From JAJPIG01 sp035504735 (GTDB taxonomy: Bacteria > Desulfobacterota > Binatia > Binatales > Binataceae): DNA of 41,014 nt. Both the position numbers and the translations under genes were made by a program. Below the pieces are notes generated by a model. That model ran no database searches. It was not told the origin of the DNA and worked only from the letters and a program-made list of their open reading frames with translations. The stretch spans positions 1-41,014 of the forward strand of contig DATJRJ010000071.1 of the NCBI GenBank assembly GCA_035504735.1, in the 5' to 3' direction. Each line of letters opens with the position of its first letter. Position 1 is the stretch's first letter. Below are positions 39,825-41,014 of the stretch, piece by piece.

Positions 39825-40695
39825 CGGCCTCAGTGAGCGCAAAGCGAATCGGTACCATCACCCAACCCTCGACCGCCGCCCCGTCCCGCATCGCGGGCAC
39901 GAACCGCCATCGCTCGCGCACGGTATCGCGCGCCACACTATCGAGCAGTTGAAAGCCCGAGGAGCGCGCAATCTCAACCCGCTTGGTCGAGCCGTCCGCA
40001 GCGACTAGCACGCGCAGCATGACGAGTCCCTGCTGCTCCATCCGGCGCGCCTCGGCCGGGTACTCCGGCGCCGGCGCCTCGCCATAGGCCGCATGCCCTT
40101 CGGCGCTCGCTCCCGACCCGCCGGCACTACTTCCGCCACCAAGCGCGCGGTTTGCCGCCGCACCCGCGCCACCACCCGGCTTAGCGATCGCGGCTGCGCT
40201 CGCCGCATCGATCACCGCCGCGGGATGCGGTTGGATTGCGATAGACTCGGCGTTCGCGACTTTTTGTTCGTTGTTTCGCGCGCCGTCGGCCTCGATCTTC
40301 CGCGCCTCGACACTCGTCGGCGCAATATGTTTCTCGACCCACGAGCGGATGCTACGCGAACGATGCATCGCGTGTTTCGGCGCGCTCGATGAATTTCGCG
40401 TTGTCGGCGAAGGCCGCACGAGCTTGCCCGGTTCGGCGCCAAGGGCGCTTTGGTTTGCCCCAGCATCCGCTCCCGGTATGCGATCGACGATTTGTGCGAC
40501 CAGATACACCGGCTGCGAGGGCCGGGAGCCACCTAGGTGAAGCAGCGCGATCAACAGCAGCCCCGCAAGCATCAGATGGGCCGCGATCGAGAAGCCGATC
40601 GCGTGGGCCGAAAAGCCGCGGGCGCGCGGCTCCACGCCCCGATCCACGACCCGCCACTCGGGATCTATTTCGTAATTGTCCAAGGCTCCAGGCAC
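39811..40695 (-). CDS. TonB-family energy transducer
   Basis: A 294-residue protein from GTG 40695. One membrane segment lies at about residues 29-52 (FSAHAIGFSIAAHLMLAGLLLIALLHL) after a short cytoplasmic tail. A long Ala/Gly/Ser-rich periplasmic spacer runs from about 75 to 205. The C-terminal TonB domain begins PEYPAEARRMEQQGLVMLRVLV and continues SSGFQLLDSVARDTVRERWRFVPA. It would pass proton-motive energy from ExbB/ExbD to outer-membrane receptors, none of which is visible here. The start is uncertain because no ribosome-binding site is clear. It overlaps the YqeY gene. Confidence 0.9.
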   Translation of the reverse strand: MPGALDNYEIDPEWRVVDRGVEPRARGFSAHAIGFSIAAHLMLAGLLLIALLHLGGSRPSQPVYLVAQIVDRIPGADAGANQSALGAEPGKLVRPSPTTRNSSSAPKHAMHRSRSIRSWVEKHIAPTSVEARKIEADGARNNEQKVANAESIAIQPHPAAVIDAASAAAIAKPGGGAGAAANRALGGGSSAGGSGASAEGHAAYGEAPAPEYPAEARRMEQQGLVMLRVLVAADGSTKRVEIARSSGFQLLDSVARDTVRERWRFVPAMRDGAAVEGWVMVPIRFALTEADASD

Positions 40696-40734
40696 CGGGA
40701 AATCAGCGCCTAGTGACTCTATGCCGACGGCCCT

Positions 40735-41014
40735 TCAAGTCAAAGCGGAGGGGTGCGGCGGCTCGATTCGATGGTCGCGGCGCGCCGGCGCGGGCCGATC
40801 CTCAGCCATCATCATCCTTTTCCAATGCCGCCAGATCGCCCGCTGGGTTACTTCGTCCATGACGTGGCTGACGATCGTGCCGTCGAGATCCTGCCGCTGC
40901 CGGTTGATCCCGCGCGCGAGCAAAACCCATGGCGCGACGGTCGCCGCAAATCCCGCTTGCATCCGCTCAAACATCTCGGTGTCGTCGGGACTGCCCATCC
41001 CGGCGGCACCGAAG
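40735..41014 (-). CDS. Rieske aromatic-ring-hydroxylating oxygenase alpha subunit, C-terminus (partial)
   Basis: An open minus-strand frame enters from beyond 41014 and ends at 40735, giving the last about 92 residues. FGAAGMGSPDDTEMFERMQAG, then LLARGINRQRQDLDG, then MDEVTQRAIWRHWKRMM, match the end of the catalytic domain of Rieske non-haem-iron oxygenase large subunits. The Rieske cluster and iron ligands lie outside the window, so activity and substrate cannot be judged. The end of the chain is basic and proline-rich. Confidence 0.8.
   Translation of the reverse strand, partial: FGAAGMGSPDDTEMFERMQAGFAATVAPWVLLARGINRQRQDLDGTIVSHVMDEVTQRAIWRHWKRMMMAEDRPAPARRDHRIEPPHPSALT

Overview
The window reads as a high-GC (roughly 60% or more) bacterial chromosome segment packed with genes. 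There are no rRNAs, tRNAs, CRISPR arrays, transposases or phage genes. The housekeeping block rimP-nusA-ylxR-infB-ylxP(DUF503)-rbfA-truB, an imuA-imuB-dnaE2 mutasome, and a mix of NIPSNAP, crotonase, SDR and Rieske-type catabolic genes suggest an uncultured, soil-type, Gram-negative lineage such as Binatota or a deltaproteobacterium in the broad sense. This placement is inference only; a marker-gene tree of InfB, NusA or Acs would settle it. Gram-negative character is supported by a TonB-family protein, a probable lipoprotein, an MscS-type channel and an AlgI-type acyltransferase.

Layout. 1-4474: the end of an alpha/beta hydrolase, two polytopic membrane proteins of surface-polysaccharide type (one polymerase-like), a decayed stretch with a possible dioxygenase fragment, and a methyltransferase. 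4590-6505: a cold-shock-like pair, an RRM RNA-binding protein and a RhlE-type DEAD-box helicase that appears to start at CTG, followed by a 17-bp tandem repeat and hairpins. 6506-12461: a roughly 430-bp gene-free leader and then imuA-imuB-dnaE2. 12585-14678: an MscS-like channel. 14693-21628 (minus strand): the transcription/translation operon. 21714-26560 (minus strand): TPR lipoprotein, SDR, shortened GH57 and acs, closed by an intrinsic terminator. 26712-31485: mostly plus-strand metabolic genes (periplasmic beta-carbonic anhydrase, SDR, alpha/beta hydrolase, double NIPSNAP, crotonase) interleaved with a PKD protein and a small unknown protein. 31495-37037 (minus strand): M24 'pita-bread' protein, SGNH acyltransferase partner, AlgI-type MBOAT, a palindromic REP-like element and a secreted DTG aspartic-protease-like protein. 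37396-41014: ABC-F ATPase, then minus-strand YqeY, TonB and the C-terminus of a Rieske oxygenase alpha subunit.

How the parts fit. ImuA, ImuB and DnaE2 form the known damage-inducible translesion polymerase complex. RRM plus RhlE would remodel RNA, most plausibly under cold or other stress. AlgI plus SGNH is the usual pair that carries an acyl group across the membrane and transfers it to an extracytoplasmic polymer; its target is not visible here. The most unusual signals are the CTG start of rhlE with a palindrome at its promoter, tandem and palindromic repeats at three gene boundaries, an MBOAT-SGNH operon joined to an M24 protein that has lost its metal ligands, a crotonase without either catalytic glutamate, and a GH57 protein cut short inside an acs operon.
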